Below are positions 23,848 through 37,482 of a DNA stretch of 64,000 nucleotides, piece after piece. Positions within the stretch are counted from its first letter, which is position 1. Every line of letters begins with the position of its first letter. Made by a program: the position numbers and the translations under genes. The stretch spans positions 115,748,368 through 115,812,367 of the forward strand of contig NC_058337.1 of assembly GCF_905475395.1 (NCBI RefSeq). The letters run 5' to 3'. The stretch comes from Chrysoperla carnea (taxonomy: Eukaryota; Arthropoda; Insecta; Neuroptera; Chrysopidae). Under the pieces are notes generated by a model. It was not told the DNA's origin. It worked only from the letters and a program-made list of their open reading frames with translations, and ran no database searches.

Positions 23848-26240
23848 CTATAAACAATAAAATTAAGATTATTAAAAAAAACTCGGTTAAGTGCGAATTA
23901 GTGCCGAAGGAAATATTTACCGATAATAAATTTTTAAATAATGAAATCTGATCTACTACTTATGAATTAAAAACTGTTTAGAAATGTTTAAAATATATTT
24001 TTCCAAGCAATAAAATTTTAATGACCAGAGATATTTATATAGATAAATACCTCTTTATACTTTCGACATTGCTTTAATATTGATCTTATTATTAATTTTT
24101 ATCCATATAGAAATAAAATAGTTAATTGGTCCGTATATAAAAAATAAAACAACCTTACATTTATCCTACGGTAATTTGATTCCGATCAATCCAATCGATC
24201 AATCAAAAATGTTTGCCTTATTAGGATTATCGTACCCATTGAGACATTTGATTAGGCTTTCAAGATATTCAAAATCTCGCCATATGAGCAAATTTGACCG
24301 AAGTCTAATTTATAAAATATCAGTGCGTGATTCTTTTTGAAAAATTTTTTTAGTAGTCAGTTGCTTGATTCATTTATCTTCATTTTTTTTTCCTTTTTAA
24401 GGTTTGGGTTAATTTGAAGACTTGCATTTTGTTCAATCAATCTTTTTTTTAATCAATTAAAACCAGTGAAAACAAGTTGTTCTGGAGAAGTTTAAATTTT
24501 AAAAATTTCGAAAGCGAGAAAAAATTACTTTAATTTCGAAGAAATGCTGTTTAATGTAAATAATAGAAATGAGTAATAGTTCTGCAATGTATAATCTGAT
24601 TTCGGGATGGTTCTAAGATGTATTTTGTGAAAATTTAATCAGCTGCGGCCCTTTTGCCCTTCCTCCCATTTAGGTTCGTATAAGGATTCTTATGTGAGAG
24701 GGAGTGAAGACTATTTGTCTTCATCATATCTATTTGTAAAAAAAGTTAATTAGCCTAACATCACTACTATAATTGTAATTATGTTAATTTCATTTTCATC
24801 TCCTATGATGAGGTTTATTTTATGATTTGTCGTTCAGAATTTCATATGGCTTAATAAAATACATGCTTGGCGGATAAAAATATGTTTAAATGATATTTTA
24901 AACTTCAATGAACAATAAAATATTGAAAAATAATAAAATATGAAAATTAGTAGAGCGCAAATTTCATAATTAATAATTAAAAAATGACACTTATGATTTT
25001 CATTTTCTTTAATAGCTACATTTAATCATGTTTCCGGTCGAATAATACACGCTTTGACCAAAAATACGCGAATATAAACGTCAAAGAATAATAATTGAAT
25101 GTAAAAAATTTCATTAATTACAGTCAAACTTCTAAATTATATACGATTATTTTCAAACATTTTTTTTTTTCTAACACGCTGTATTTAGAAAATAAGGCTT
25201 GCCCAGTTGTTTATTGCCTAAGTATATTGAGAAATTATTATTATTTTAACGTTATCTATCTTTTGCTGAAATTCTTATAACTTGAACCACCCTGTAAGGT
25301 TCTACTTTTGCTCTTGAAAATTATTATTTTTTTTTTCAATAGGAAAATCTTTTATTCCTGTAATAATAATGCGTTTTCGATTGCCACCCTTCAGTTTTTG
25401 TCGCCCTAGGCACATGTCTACCCTGCCTGAATGGTAAATCCATATAGGAATATAGGAATAGAAGTATCGGTATAGGAATAGAAGTTTTTTTATTAGGTAT
25501 ATTTTTCTTTAATTTATCTGTGTCCATCTTTTCATTACCTTCCTGTTATTATTTAAATTGTCAGTTAGCCACCCTATTATCATATCAGAAATTTTCACTA
25601 ACCCTTGACATCAATCAATATAGATGGCAAGTTTTCAAAATATCTGACATTTTTTCAGGGGGCATGATGATAAACATGATTGGCAACACCTGCTGATAAT
25701 ATTCAAAGATCATGATGTAAAATAAAGGTTTTCATCAGCAGCAAGGTATTGATTTTTATTATAGGATTCTAAACTAAATGAATTCATTAATTATTAATTA
25801 ATATAAATTTAAAAAAAAAGAAGATTATTTATTGAATCTATAAAATTTTGACATAACCAAACCATATGTAAATATTTAAAACAGAGTGTATTTCTTACAG
25901 AAAAAAATTCTTGGCAAACAAATCCAGTCCTATTCTGTGTTATTCACATACGTACTGAGCGACAATAAACAAAATTGTAGTAGTTGTATCCTGCTCATAT
26001 TTTGGCAATTTTCCAAATCAATGAAAAAAAAAAAAAAACAAAAACTAACGAAAAAATCTGAATAATAAAGATGGCGACAATGTATAAAAAGGAAAGGTAC
26101 CAAAAATGAGATAATTGGGGAGATGACTAAATTTTTTTTTATCACTTCAGGTGAAGAATTCTCATTGAATTGACAGAAAAGTGAAGTTGTTGTTTGAAAA
26201 TCGTTAGTCGAGAACACAAAATATTAACGTTTAAAACTTA
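23848..26240. other. Gene-free stretch upstream of rtGEF
   Basis: The rtGEF leader exon and promoter probably lie here, but I see no decisive signal. A short imperfect tandem repeat based on TATAGGAATAGAAG occupies about 25442-25486. Confidence 0.4.
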
Positions 26241-26397
26241 TACATATAAAACTCTGATTTGCAAGAAAGAGGCGGTCAACAATCTTTGTATGCTTATAAC
26301 TTCTTCGTTTTTAATCAATTTTAATTTAACGTTCTTTTGTTGCGATCAAGTCCTTTTTTACACTTTTATGGGTAATGTGGCAAATTCGGTATCAGTT
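26241..26397 (+). repeat. Dispersed repeat, copy 1 (tail of a mariner-type element)
   Basis: This matches 32131-32275 almost base for base across CAATCTTTG, ATGCTTATAACTTCTTCG, TCAATTTTAATTTAAC and TTATGGGTAATGTGGCAAAT. The second copy directly follows a recognisable transposase relic, so both are probably the 3' part of the same transposon family. Confidence 0.7.
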
Positions 26398-27371
26398 ATC
26401 TATCCAATTCACAGATCTGCAACTAAAAACTGCACAGCATTTTTTAACTGCTTTTTCAAACTGGGTAACATATATTAACTTCTATCTCATCAGGCTTTCT
26501 TAAAAAACTCATTTGAAAAAATCGCAATCGCAAATTCGTGGAATTCAGGGGGGCAATACGGAGAATGCTGACTCAAAAGGGAACAGCGCTGTCTTCGAAA
26601 TTGTTAGTGAATGATACCTGATTAGTTTGTAGCAACCCATGCAGCTCAAAAAATTTTTTTTTTTGCAGATCTGTGTTATTATTATTATTCAGTCAATAAA
26701 CATCAATTTTCTAAATTAAAATGAAATAGATCTGAATAAAATATACCAAAGTTTATAATTTTAAAAATACATAAAGTTGTTAGAGCTTTGTTCTCGAAGT
26801 TATAAGAGATAGCTGCCTTCAAATACGCCAATAACATGGGGTGATTGACCTGACTGAATGTAATTTCATGGCCAGAAAATCAAGCAATATTAAAGAGGTT
26901 GAGGCAGTTATTACGTTTAAAATTTCTTATTCTTAGTTTCCAAAGATTTTTTCCTTGAAATGACTTTTGTGATGAGACTTATTAATTCGGTGTAAGTCGA
27001 TATAATCCAAGGCTTTCTAGAATTATTCATCCGCTTTAAATCTATTTGTTGACATATTTTGAGAGCAGTTAATTTTGTCCCACTTTTGATGCCGCTCGGT
27101 GTAGTACTATTAGGATTCGAATATTTCAATATGTATGTGATTTTATAAATATCACATTAAAATTTGTATCTTTTGTGAATAGTTTTATTTCATTAAAAAA
27201 AATGTAGGTATTTAATAGATATTTCGAGATCATTTTGCAATAAGAATATTTGCAAATTTTATTTTTATATGGGGCTAATGACTAGTCAATATGACTCAAA
27301 AAAATTATTCAAATGATATGATCCCGATATCCTGTAACCATGAAACTACATTAACTTTTTAAATGTTACCT

Positions 27372-27920
27372 GAGTACTTTTTTGGTTGCCTAAAGTAATT
27401 GGAGCTTCAAAAACACAAACATTTAACTTTTTTGATCATTAGAGGAACAGTTACTGAGATATCGCCCGAAATCAATTCGATAAATCGATAATAGTTAGCT
27501 ATTTTGGCTTATATTTCAAAAACTATTATCCAATCACCAAATGAACCCGATTTTAGTACTTTTTGGGGCAAAATTACCCCAAATACATAGTTTGGTCAAA
27601 ATTGGAAACAAAAAGTTATTTGAGATTTTTTCGATTTTTTCAAAGGGATTTTTTTATAGGAAAAAATGGAAAAAAAATGTTTGCTTCCAATTTCGATAAA
27701 ATTCAGTACATAGGGTATTTTTGACCTAAAAAATACGAAAATCGAGTTTATTTGAATATAAGATAAGTAGATTTTGAAATATCGCCCAAAATTATATAAG
27801 AATATCGATTTATCGAATCGATTTCAGTCGATATCTTAGTAACTTCTTCCCTTTTGATCAAAGAAACGAAATTTTCGTGATTTTGAAGCCTTAATTACTT
27901 TAGAAAACAAAGAAAGTCAC
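27372..27920. mobile_element. Fold-back element, about 550 bp
   Basis: The two halves are inverted copies centred near 27655. The left arm reads CTAAAGTAATT, then TTTTTTGATCA, GATATCGCC, TCGATAAATCGATA and GTCAAAATTGGAA. The right arm is its complement with scattered changes. The inner 150-200 bp of each arm is the same core found at 3225-3400 and 59635-60060. There is no coding capacity. Confidence 0.75.
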
Positions 27921-27999
27921 GTTAAATACCGGTAATATAGTAAACAATGCCACAAATACGTAGCAGACTTTCACAAAAAGGCGCAGCGTCTGTCTCAAA

Positions 28000-29640
28000 A
28001 AATCGGATTTTTATCCTTGCTTTAAGAAAATTAAAAGTAAAACATATACACTTTCTGAAAGTTTAAACTCAGATTGTTCTCAATTATTAATGGTTAAGTT
28101 GTTTCAGAGCATGTTTATTTATTTTTATGTTTATATTCCCCCCAAACATTAAGTTAGTTCTTTAGATTTAATTTGAACATCTTTAATAAAATTTTTTTCG
28201 AGTAGACCATTTAAAAAAAGCAAGCCACAGAAAAACCGATTATTTTTTTTAAACTGATGGATTAATACCACAGAAATTTTTGTGTAATACGTTTAATTAT
28301 AGAAACTGTAAATATAAGTCACTTATTTACTGTTACAAATTAACGAATTACAGGAATGTATTCGAAAGAAAACCTTCAAAACATATTTATATCAATTAGT
28401 TTTCTAAGAAAATTATATGACAGAAATATTAATAAATAATCGTTCAAAACTATTAAAAAAATATTTTTCGTTCTAATTTCAAATTTTATTATTTACAAAA
28501 TAAATTTTTATAATCATAACTTACGATTAAAATTTAAAATATTTATGTTTTAAATATTAAGAGATAAATTTATGTTCGAAATGTATAGGGTGCATCAGAT
28601 AGAAAATGGAATTATTATAGAAACTGATAAATTAATGAATGTTCATTTGGAGTAATATTTGTTTTTAATTTCTCTTTGCCTAAAGTAGTCATTAAGAAAG
28701 TGAGGATATCTTAATAATTCGACTAAATCGCGAATTCTCTGGCTTAGACGAGCACTTTACAAGTATTTTTGATTTATTTATGTATGTGTTAATAGGGGCC
28801 ACTATAAAATCAAAATTTTTTTTTTTATAAAAGCCAACATTATTTAATCGGGTCAATGAATTTGCCTGTAATAACATTTTTTCTATTCACAATCGATTTG
28901 GTTATAGGAATGTAATTTTTTCGATTTGTCAAAAATTGAGAATTTATAGTAAAACAAAATCAATGGTAAGTAAAAAACCTACTTTTGAAACAAAATTTTA
29001 TAATAAAATATTTAATAGGTAGAAGAAACAATTAAAATCCTAAAGCTCTAATCAAATTACTAAAACAATTAATCGATACAGAAATCAATTTGCCAGAATA
29101 TAGAAATATTTAAAAATTAAAATAATTGAAAATTTAAGCCTCAAATCGTGTCGTGAGTGATCTAAATCTAAACAATCGATCTAAATTCAAACTTACCGTA
29201 TTCATAAGACATTCAATTTATGATAAGAACATTATTTTTTTTGAATTAATAAGCAAATAAATATGCCTAATAATTAATATTAATTTAAAATATAATACAG
29301 ATATTTTAGGCACTGATATCACATAATATTTTCGAACAAATTATCATATTTTGTCCATAATGTACTTAAAATGAACAATATCACATACAAAATTTTAGAA
29401 TAGCAAATTTTACGATTGTTTTAAAATTAATAATTAATATTAACGATGACACATTATACATTTTATTTCTATTAATTAATTTTTTCACATTAATTAGAAT
29501 TCAATTCAGTAAAATATTCAAGAATTTCTAATTATAAACTTCAAATTTACAGTTTTTAAGTTGGTTACTCTGTCTGCCATATGAGTCAACAATAAAAGGG
29601 ATTTTTATATTTAAACTAAAAAATATTGTTCGAAAATTCT
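28000..29640. other. Gene-free AT-rich stretch upstream of MED11
   Basis: No coding or RNA gene was recognised. The MED11 promoter must lie toward the right end. An AG acceptor-like site (TTCTTTTAG at 29637-29645) just before the ATG suggests a possible leader intron. Confidence 0.4.
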
Positions 29641-29648
29641 TTTAGAAA

Positions 29649-30168
29649 ATGACAGCACCGATGGAACGAATTCAGGTTTTGGATTCAATTGAAAAAGATG
29701 TTATTACTTGCCTTCAAAGTGCAGGTAATTAGCTCTTTAAATTTAACAATAAATATAAAAAACATAACCTTAAAATATTTATCAAACAAATTTTAATTTT
29801 CTTGTTTAATTTTTATTCTAGGTCAAGCTTTCACAGAGTTAAGCAAAGAGAAATCAAGTCTGAAACAAGCCGAAAGTCAAACACACTTATTTCTGAAAAC
29901 TTTAAATAATGTAGAATCAAAATTAACCGAACAAATTAATTATCTAACTCAAGTATCAACGGGTCAACCTCATGAAGGATCTGGTTATGCATCACAAAAA
30001 GTATTACAAATGGCATGGCATAGATTAGAACATGCCCGATCTCGTGTGAATGAATTAGAACGATTAAAAACAAAACATTTACAAGGAAGACCTGGTGCTA
30101 CAACCACAGCCGCACCTCGACCGGGTGCAACTTTATCAGCCGGTAATACACCTACATCTCAAACTTAA
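29649..30168 (+). CDS. MED11: Mediator of RNA polymerase II transcription subunit 11, two exons
   Basis: Exons 29649-29724 and 29822-30168 join at GT/AG in phase 1 and encode 140 residues ending at TAA. The N-terminus MERIQVLDSIEKDVITCLQS, followed by AGQAFTELSKEKSS, is the conserved MED11 helical core. MED11 pairs with MED22 in the Mediator head and contacts TFIIH and polymerase II, a role known from the family. The middle (about 45-100) is helical, with a heptad-like stretch RVNELERLK. The tail is Ala/Thr/Pro-rich and probably disordered. It is slightly longer than the vertebrate protein. AATAAA at 30225-30230 is a good polyadenylation signal. The next gene is convergent, 843 bp away. Confidence 0.93.
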
Positions 30169-31010
30169 GTTAGCAAATTTAATTTTTTAATTCTAAGTAC
30201 AAAAAAATCTAGGATGTAAGTAAAAATAAATTTTGTATTCATATTAAAATAAATTTTTATTTATTAATAATAAAAGGCTTGTTGGATGTTTTTTTAAATA
30301 TACCAGAAATACAAATTAAAAGATTAATTCCCGTATACAAATTTTCACTATAAATAAATCAATTTTGAAGTTTTTATTTTGATAATCTTTGTATGCGATT
30401 TTTATTATTAAAAATAAGAATTTTACCGCACAATTTTCTAGCAAAATTACAGACCGTTTCTTCTTAATTCAAAAAATGCGAAAGGGATCTCATCCTAACG
30501 TAATTCAAATCAATTATTGAGATTTTTTAAAACATATGTCTAACCTACGTCGATACTTCTCATTTAAGTTTACTTCGAAAAATAACGATTTAACTAAGTA
30601 CTGCTTTTTTGTTCGTAAATTTGGTTCTAATCACTGTCACAAACGATAATAATTGCTGAATTTTTATATATTTTAGAGCGAGGCAAGCTGTCGATATAAA
30701 TGATGATCAAAACTAGAGGAAAACAATTAAATCGTTAGGTATATCTCGAAGTACACGCGAATACAAACTATTGGGGTAGGCTAGAAATGTTTTTTGTGAG
30801 AAACAAATGTTTTAATAATCCTTTAATTTGAATGTGACATAATTTCATAAACTCCTTATCACTGATATCCTTTTTTTCCCATTCTCGGGACGTGTACAAG
30901 AATAAAATGGTAACGTTTTTCTTTATAAACAAAATTTACATACAGTGTTTATGGTAATTTATGGCACAATAATTACAAAATATTTTGTACAAATTTTTTC
31001 ATGAAATTCT
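30169..31010. other. Intergenic region between convergent MED11 and methyltransferase genes
   Basis: It holds both 3' ends. AATAAA at 30225-30230 serves MED11; no canonical signal was seen on the minus strand for the facing gene. No other feature was found. Confidence 0.5.
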
Positions 31011-34000
31011 TTAAACATTATTTTTAAAATCAGAATTAAATTTTTGCTCATGACTCCATTTTTGGACTTCATTTCGTATACGACTTACATCTGATGCGTA
31101 AGTTCTACAGCAACCTCCTATCCAAGTAACTCCTAAATCTAGCCAATGTTTTATGTAACCTTCGACTGGTTCACATTTTTCTCGATCAATCCAGCTGGAA
31201 ATAATAAAAATTATTTTTAAAATCATCTTAGAGTAATTTGCTTTTCAAGTTCAATACGTACCCACTTTCTGGATTATAATTTTCACCACTATTTGGATAA
31301 ACAATTATAGGTATTGGTCTATTTTCCCGTCCTTTATTTAATCCTTTTATTAATGGTTCAACATATTTTGGGCCTAAACAGTTTATACCTACTGCTACTA
31401 ATTGTTGTGGATTTGAATCGTAACATTTACGTACAGTTTTGTGGAAATTATCTCCATTTGCAATTGCACCATCCTAAAAAATACGCATTAAGTTTAGAAA
31501 TCATTTAGAAAATTAATTTAATTAATATTCTGAATCCGTCTGAATCTGAAAGAGTTTGAATCCAGCTGCAAAATTACTTAACACGTCAGGTTTTCAAGAT
31601 GTTTTGTGCTAAGATTGAAAAAACAGCTTTTTCGGATTATTCGAAATAAAGGCATTTCAGATAGCAAAATTTTTCGAGAAAATATTATGCGAAACTAAAA
31701 AGTGCAACTCCCCGTTATTTCATTTGTCAATATCGAATATGAAAATTACAGTTTGAATCTCTTGCGACTTTTGTAATTATAATTAAAAATGTTTTTCAAT
31801 AGTTTGCATGACCTGTGAGACTTTTTCGAACCAAAATCATTTAACTTTATTTTGAAATATAAGGATCCAATATTTTGATTCGTTCTAGCGGTCACCAAGT
31901 TTTAAAATAAGGATTCTTACTGATGCGGGATGGCACTACACATACTGAAGGGACTCAATGACTCTCTTGGTATAGCTTTGGCGAAGACATTATTCCGCTC
32001 AAAAATAATTTATATTGGATTCTGTGTTCACCGGATTTAGAATCTACTGATTTTTTTTTTGTGTATATTGTAAAGAATAAGGTGCTAATTCGCAAAAGAG
32101 CGGATGACTGTTGAGTATCGGCATAGAGATTACATATAAAACTTTTGCAAACAATCTTTGAATGCTTATAACTTCTTCGTTTTTTAATCAATTTTAATTT
32201 AACTTTCAAATTTTGTTATGGTATCCAGCCTAGTTTTACTTTTTTATGGGTAATGTGGCAAATTAGATAGTAGTCAACTACGCAAAAAAAGCATGAACAA
32301 TTTATGGATTATACAAATGATGGAACATTTTGTAGAAGTTCCGATTCATTCATCGTTAAAAAAATCTTTAGAAAACTATCGCGAAAATTCTGTGCAGAGA
32401 ATTTGTTTACCGCAATACAATAGATAATCTAATGTTAGATGTTTCTAAGATCCGATGTTTGTAATACATTTAACCACTCTCCAGCGAAACCATTTTTTGT
32501 AAGGTTTGTGAAATATTTTTCTTAAAGAATAACTTCTTACTTACTTTACAACTAAAAGATAGCCATGCTTTAATATGTGGATATTCTTTGATTAATTCTA
32601 CAAGAACTTCGGCTTCTTTACCACATGGAATAGTTTCAATACCCAATAAATCTACACCGGATTCAATTAATGCTTCAATTCTAGGTATATGCCATTCTCT
32701 AAGTTGCTGTTTTGTTACTTGATCCGCATAACTTCCACTATATTCAGATCCATCGTGTAATGAAGCACCATATGGACCAACTGATCCAACAATTAATGGA
32801 CGAGATCTATCTACAAAAGTAATCTATATTAATTATTGGAATTTTTTCAATGAAATTACTTGGCAGTTACCTGGATCAGGATATTCTTCCATAAATTGAT
32901 CACACGCTGTTTTTGCTAAATTTACAGCATTTTTAATTAATTCTAAACTATCTTCAGGTGTCATATTTAAATACTGTACGAACCCACCGATACTTGCTTG
33001 ATATGTGTTAGTCATTATTACGTCAGCACCAGCTAAAAAATAAATTAAAATTTAGATGTCTTTTTTCGAACGTATTCGGAACTGCCCATAGAATATATCA
33101 CGGATAAAGACGATTTCTTCTCTATAGATCAAAGTTTAGATTACTAGAAAATTGAAAATGAAATGTATATCAATGTCACGTCTCATTCATTTAAATGGTC
33201 TTTCTGCATAATTTCCCGGCGTTGGCTTTTTAGGCTATATTATTATTTCACCTCTATGTGCACATATTTTATGGATTGCGCTAGCACGGTTTCGTTCTAA
33301 CCATAAAATTATAATTATGTGCGGAATTGTCAGTTGAGAAGAATTATAATTACTGTTGAAAGCTAGATGATTAGACTCTAATTTATAACCCTTTTACACG
33401 ATAATCTAAGATTTAACTTGAAGCGCTGCTGGCTCTGGTTAAGAGATATTGATTTGCGGTTAATTTTCATTCAAATACTGCCAAGGTTGAAATATATTGA
33501 AGAGTTTTGGCAATCAACTTGATCCCAAATATGTGCAATAATCAAATCTACGAAGTGTGTTATATAAGAAGCAACGTTTTGGCATAGACATATACTATAC
33601 TGCCGGCTAAATCATTTTTAAGTCCTTGCTCAAAGCGGTGAGGGGTAACTGCCTTCTTCACGGTACTCCTATGTGCGCGTATTTGTTTAAATTATCTAGT
33701 TTGTCGACACACATCGAATACAATTCTAGATACAGTGTCTCTAACTTCAATTCAAGTGTGACATCTAGCGGCAGAAAATTAAACGAATTATATACACTCC
33801 TAGTGGCAGAAACTTAAAGCGTTTTTGGCGTGCAAATTATTTTCACGTTTCACATTTAAGGAATCTCTTAAAATAGTTCAAAATACCTCTTAAAAAGTCT
33901 AAATGTGTATTAATAACTTCTTCTGGATGTGTTGCTAAAAATCGTGCACTCCATAATGGATCACCGTCAACAATTTCACCAATATGACAACATAACTGAG

Positions 34001-34070
34001 TTGAAAATCCACCATCTAATACAACAATTTGTGGAATCCCATTCTCTGTGGGCGTTATATTTGGCGTCAT
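31011..34070 (-). CDS. Homocysteine S-methyltransferase, five exons
   Basis: The exons, in minus-strand order, are 34070-33887, 33032-32871, 32810-32545, 31473-31262 and 31194-31011. All have GT/AG junctions with matching phase, giving 335 residues plus TAA. Family marks are LDGGFSTQL near the start (18-26), SVGPYGASL and LLGIETIP in the middle, and the zinc-binding cysteines in GINC (C236) and GGCCR (C303, C304). The enzyme transfers a methyl group from S-methylmethionine (or S-adenosylmethionine) to homocysteine to make methionine; it is of the MmuM/HMT type, not the cobalamin-dependent synthase. The length is normal for a stand-alone cytosolic enzyme. All key residues are present, so it should be active. 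The intron at 31474-32544 contains a transposase relic, and that at 33033-33886 contains repeat-like sequence. Confidence 0.95.
31921..32275 (+). pseudogene. Mariner/IS630-type transposase relic in a methyltransferase intron
   Basis: Lying antisense to the host gene, the frame from 31977 reads FGEDIIPLKNNLYWILCSPD, then LESTDFFFVYIVKNKVL. This is the family block FGxRxIS, then W, then SPDLxxxDFFLWGYLKxKV, which contains a catalytic Asp. Just upstream, DGTTHT and DSMTLL blocks appear in other frames, so the copy has shifts and stops and is dead. The tail (32131-32275) repeats 26241-26397. Confidence 0.75.
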
Positions 34071-35600
34071 TTTAAATTTATCAAAAAAGTATCTGAAAAC
34101 ATAAAATTTTTATTTTTATTTAACATTTTAAAATTATTTTGGATAGCGATTGAATAAAAATGACCTAAAATAATTTCCAAACATTTTCCGTTGATCTTAA
34201 TCGGTGGAAAAGTACATAAAACAATAATTTAATTCGAACGAAGGTCAGAAAATGCATTTAATATTGTATATTCAATTGGTTGCATTAAATATTTCGCTAC
34301 TGATGTTACTAATGTAATTTTTGGCTACGTGCCTAAAATAGAAAATCATTCCTAGAGTGATAATTATCATCTTATTTTGATTTTGTTGTTATTGAGACTA
34401 AAATTAAATTCTTTTAAAAAAATTGAACATTTTTAACAATCTCACCGATTAACATTAAATTGAAACAGACTGTACTCTCTCTATGAGTGAAATACGTTTG
34501 ACATTGCGCGCTTGATAAGATAATAATATGTGATTAATTTATTGTTTTTTCTTTCTATAATTAATTAAACAAAATTTAAATATTGTTATGTACTTAAATA
34601 GTTTTTTGTAATTATTATTAAAATGATTTGCATAGTAACACAGATATGAGATCATACACGGTGTTTTCATGCAGAAGCATTATAGATGTTTATAATTTTT
34701 CCAGATCGTTAGCAGACTGAAATAATGTGTCGCCTAGAATAGTATCTGCTGTAAATTTATTCCGGAACTGACTGATCTCAAGTGTACTAGAAACATTTGA
34801 ACAACTTCATTTGATAAGCTTCATTTCTGTGACTTTGACTTAACCCATTGATCATCGAAGTTTTACAGAGAACGTGAGAGCCTACGCCCGTGTTTAAATC
34901 GACAAAACATTAATTAAAATCATTCTCATCATCATTTCGCGCTTCCTGTCAATGTATGCAGTATTTCCAAATTTGGCGGTGAAGTAATAAATCAAAATAG
35001 TGGTAAATCGGTGTAGTAAAAGTGGAATATGTCCGAGTTACTTCTGATACTCTTTGTGAATTTCAATTTGGTTCATGAAAGAAAATTACATAATATTTTT
35101 CCAACGCCCGTTCGTTATTTTAACTTATTTCATCATTATTCAGATAGTAATAACATTAATATCATCACAGCTAAAGAGTTTCAGTTCTAAAAAGCATAAA
35201 ATTGATAAAATTGAGTCTAATATGTAAGGTATCTAGATTCACCATAAACATTTGTGATATAATACTTGAAAACTCTCGTAAGATATTGTAAAGTGTATAC
35301 TTAAGATCGTCTGTTTAATTTTTCACTTTTGTCTTAGCTAATCGACTGAAGAAAAAAATAAGAATTCTATATATAATTAGAAAAATTTTCTTTAATTAAA
35401 GTCTTAAAACTCAATGAATTAATAAAAATCATAGAACTTTGACCTGAGAAGAAAGTTATGGGTTAGCCAAGGGTTGATGATAATGTTGTTGAAACCTAAT
35501 AGACCTTTTCATCATGTCATATGCGCAAGTGCAGAATTTATTTTTTCGTACTGACTGCAATAAGTAGGACTAAGATAGAAGATATTTGTTATGCATTTTA
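34071..35600. other. Gene-free stretch upstream of the methyltransferase gene
   Basis: No ORF with similarity and no RNA gene was seen. The promoter of the minus-strand methyltransferase gene should lie in the first few hundred bases, but no clear core element is visible. Confidence 0.4.
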
Positions 35601-35609
35601 TCACATTGG

Positions 35610-35745
35610 TTATAAATCATTTAGTACGAAACAAATATGAATCGTGATTTTAAAATGAAAAGCCCTATAGAGAAGAAGTACGCTTTACATCTGAGAGCGG
35701 TTGCATCAACTCCTGCAGGATCCTCGCTAATAAATCAACCGAAAT
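35610..35745 (+). repeat. Dispersed repeat family with CTGAGAGCGG core, copy 1
   Basis: Shared blocks are CATCTGAGAGCGGTTG, GGATCCTCGCTA and AATCAACCGAAATT. Related copies are at 45570-45735 (opposite strand) and 54395-54520 (same strand). No coding capacity was seen; the family is unassigned. Confidence 0.55.
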
Positions 35746-37187
35746 TCTGTCTGGCAAATTAAAATTACATTCTTTAATTATAAAACTAAATCATATTAAA
35801 ATTCACACTAAAATGATTTGAATACGTTTTCATTTATAATTATTAGAATAATATCTGGCGTTAGCAACGGCGAAACTGTCGGGCACATATAATTTATGTT
35901 GTTTAAAGGATATGAAAAATGATTTTAAAAAATTGGCTTAAAATGATTTCATATCAGTAATTTTCACAGATTTTTTCAGGAATACGCAATTAACGTAACT
36001 GTTCTCGTGTGCCAGACTTACTTCATCCATATCAAATTTCAATAAGAAATTTCCAAAATACGGCCGTTTTAAAATCAACTTTTTCGTGGCGTTGATATTT
36101 ATCCATAAATTACTTGCTGTTCAAATTATCTTAGCAACTTTGAACTTGACTGATGAGAAGAATATTAATATGCCAGTTTAAATTCAGTGACAATATTTAT
36201 TTTCACCATTTTTATAATACATAATTTATGTGTACATTAATGACGTAAATGTACCAAATGAAGTTATTGAAAATATACAATATATAAGTGTAGACATATG
36301 AACGGAGCCATATTCTATACTAGTACTGAGAATATTCACGTGAACAAAACTTATACTTTTATCTATCTTAAAATAAATTGATTGTATATACACTTTTTTT
36401 TGTGACACTGAGTGTACTTACTTAGATACTAGTACATTTAATGCTTTGTAATTATTATTATTTGTTTAGTGAACGACAATATCAACACGATATACTGACA
36501 GACAAACAGACAGACACCACGACACATAAACACTCATACAATGTAAGTGAGAACAATTCAAATACAATTTGTATGATGATAAATGATTATCGATTATTTG
36601 GACATATTCAGAATAATTGAAGATAATTTTCTTTGGAAAAGGGAAAAACCACTTGGTTGTATACATGGTGTTCTAGAATGTCTGAGTAGAGAAACAAGAA
36701 AATCTAGAGCTAGCTCTGAGTAGTGAAAAGGCTGCACTTTTAAATTGTGCAGATAATTTCTATTGCAGCAATAAGGGGATAGTCTTTTAATATATCCGAG
36801 GTATGAGTGGGAAATTACATCGATCTGTTGTCTTCTTTTTCACGTTAAAGAAAGAAAAACAAATAATTTATACAGATAAAGTTTCTAAATATAGGTCTAT
36901 TGAATTCTGAAGGAAAGAGAACCCTTTTGATAAATGAAAAATGCTTTTAACAGGCTGGAAACACGTGAATTTCTTATACAAAACTTTGTAGTTAGGAAGT
37001 TTTACAAGAAATTATGATGGAGGCACAAATGCACTGAACATATGCGCAGTGTATTTGCGTCTCCCAACAGAATTTTGTAAGACTTTCTAATGGTGTGCAG
37101 TGTGTGTCAGATTTCTTTATATGAACTCCATACAATTATTATAGTATTATTAATTAAAATAAACATAAAAAGTTATTCGTCTTTAAA

Positions 37188-37291
37188 GTTTATGTACGCC
37201 ATTGTATCACAAAAAATATCAATAATAATTGAAAGACTTTGACGTTTTTTGTATACAAAATTTAGTAATCAAACATAAATATAAATAAATA
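37188..37291 (+). repeat. Direct repeat, left copy
   Basis: About 104 bp here (GTTTATGTACGCCATTGTA to TTTAGTAATCAAAC) recur diverged at 37975-38081. The right copy starts within a few bases of the Helitron's 3' end. Confidence 0.75.
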
Positions 37292-37354
37292 AGATTAGAT
37301 TGACAAAAAATAAGTAAAATTCGTTGAGTTGGAAAAATTATATATGGTTTTTAG

Positions 37355-37435
37355 AGCACTTATGGCACAGATGGTAAAGGCGCTTGATATGAGTCCAAGA
37401 GATTAAAGTTCGACTCTTGTTATGTGTGTTTTTTA
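37355..37435 (+). repeat. tRNA-like SINE head or tRNA pseudogene
   Basis: A polymerase III A-box (TGGCACAGATGG, 37363-37374) and a B-box-like AGTTCGACTC (about 37407-37416) occur at tRNA spacing, with a possible 7-nt anticodon loop between imperfect CTTG/CAAG stems. The acceptor and T stems do not pair well, so it is not a working tRNA. A tRNA-derived SINE head is most likely. Confidence 0.4.
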
Positions 37436-37482
37436 TTCAAGTCTCTTTAATTAAAATTAATTCGACAAGTTATATGTGTTTA

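Noticed and set aside
33600-33830. Possible exon or element in the methyltransferase intron (two CTAG-GGCAGAAA-like motifs)
   Set aside because: The phase of flanking exons needs no extra exon, and the motifs are too short to define an element.
37355-37435. Functional tRNA gene
   Set aside because: A- and B-box motifs are present, but the acceptor and T stems do not pair, so a SINE head or pseudogene is more likely.
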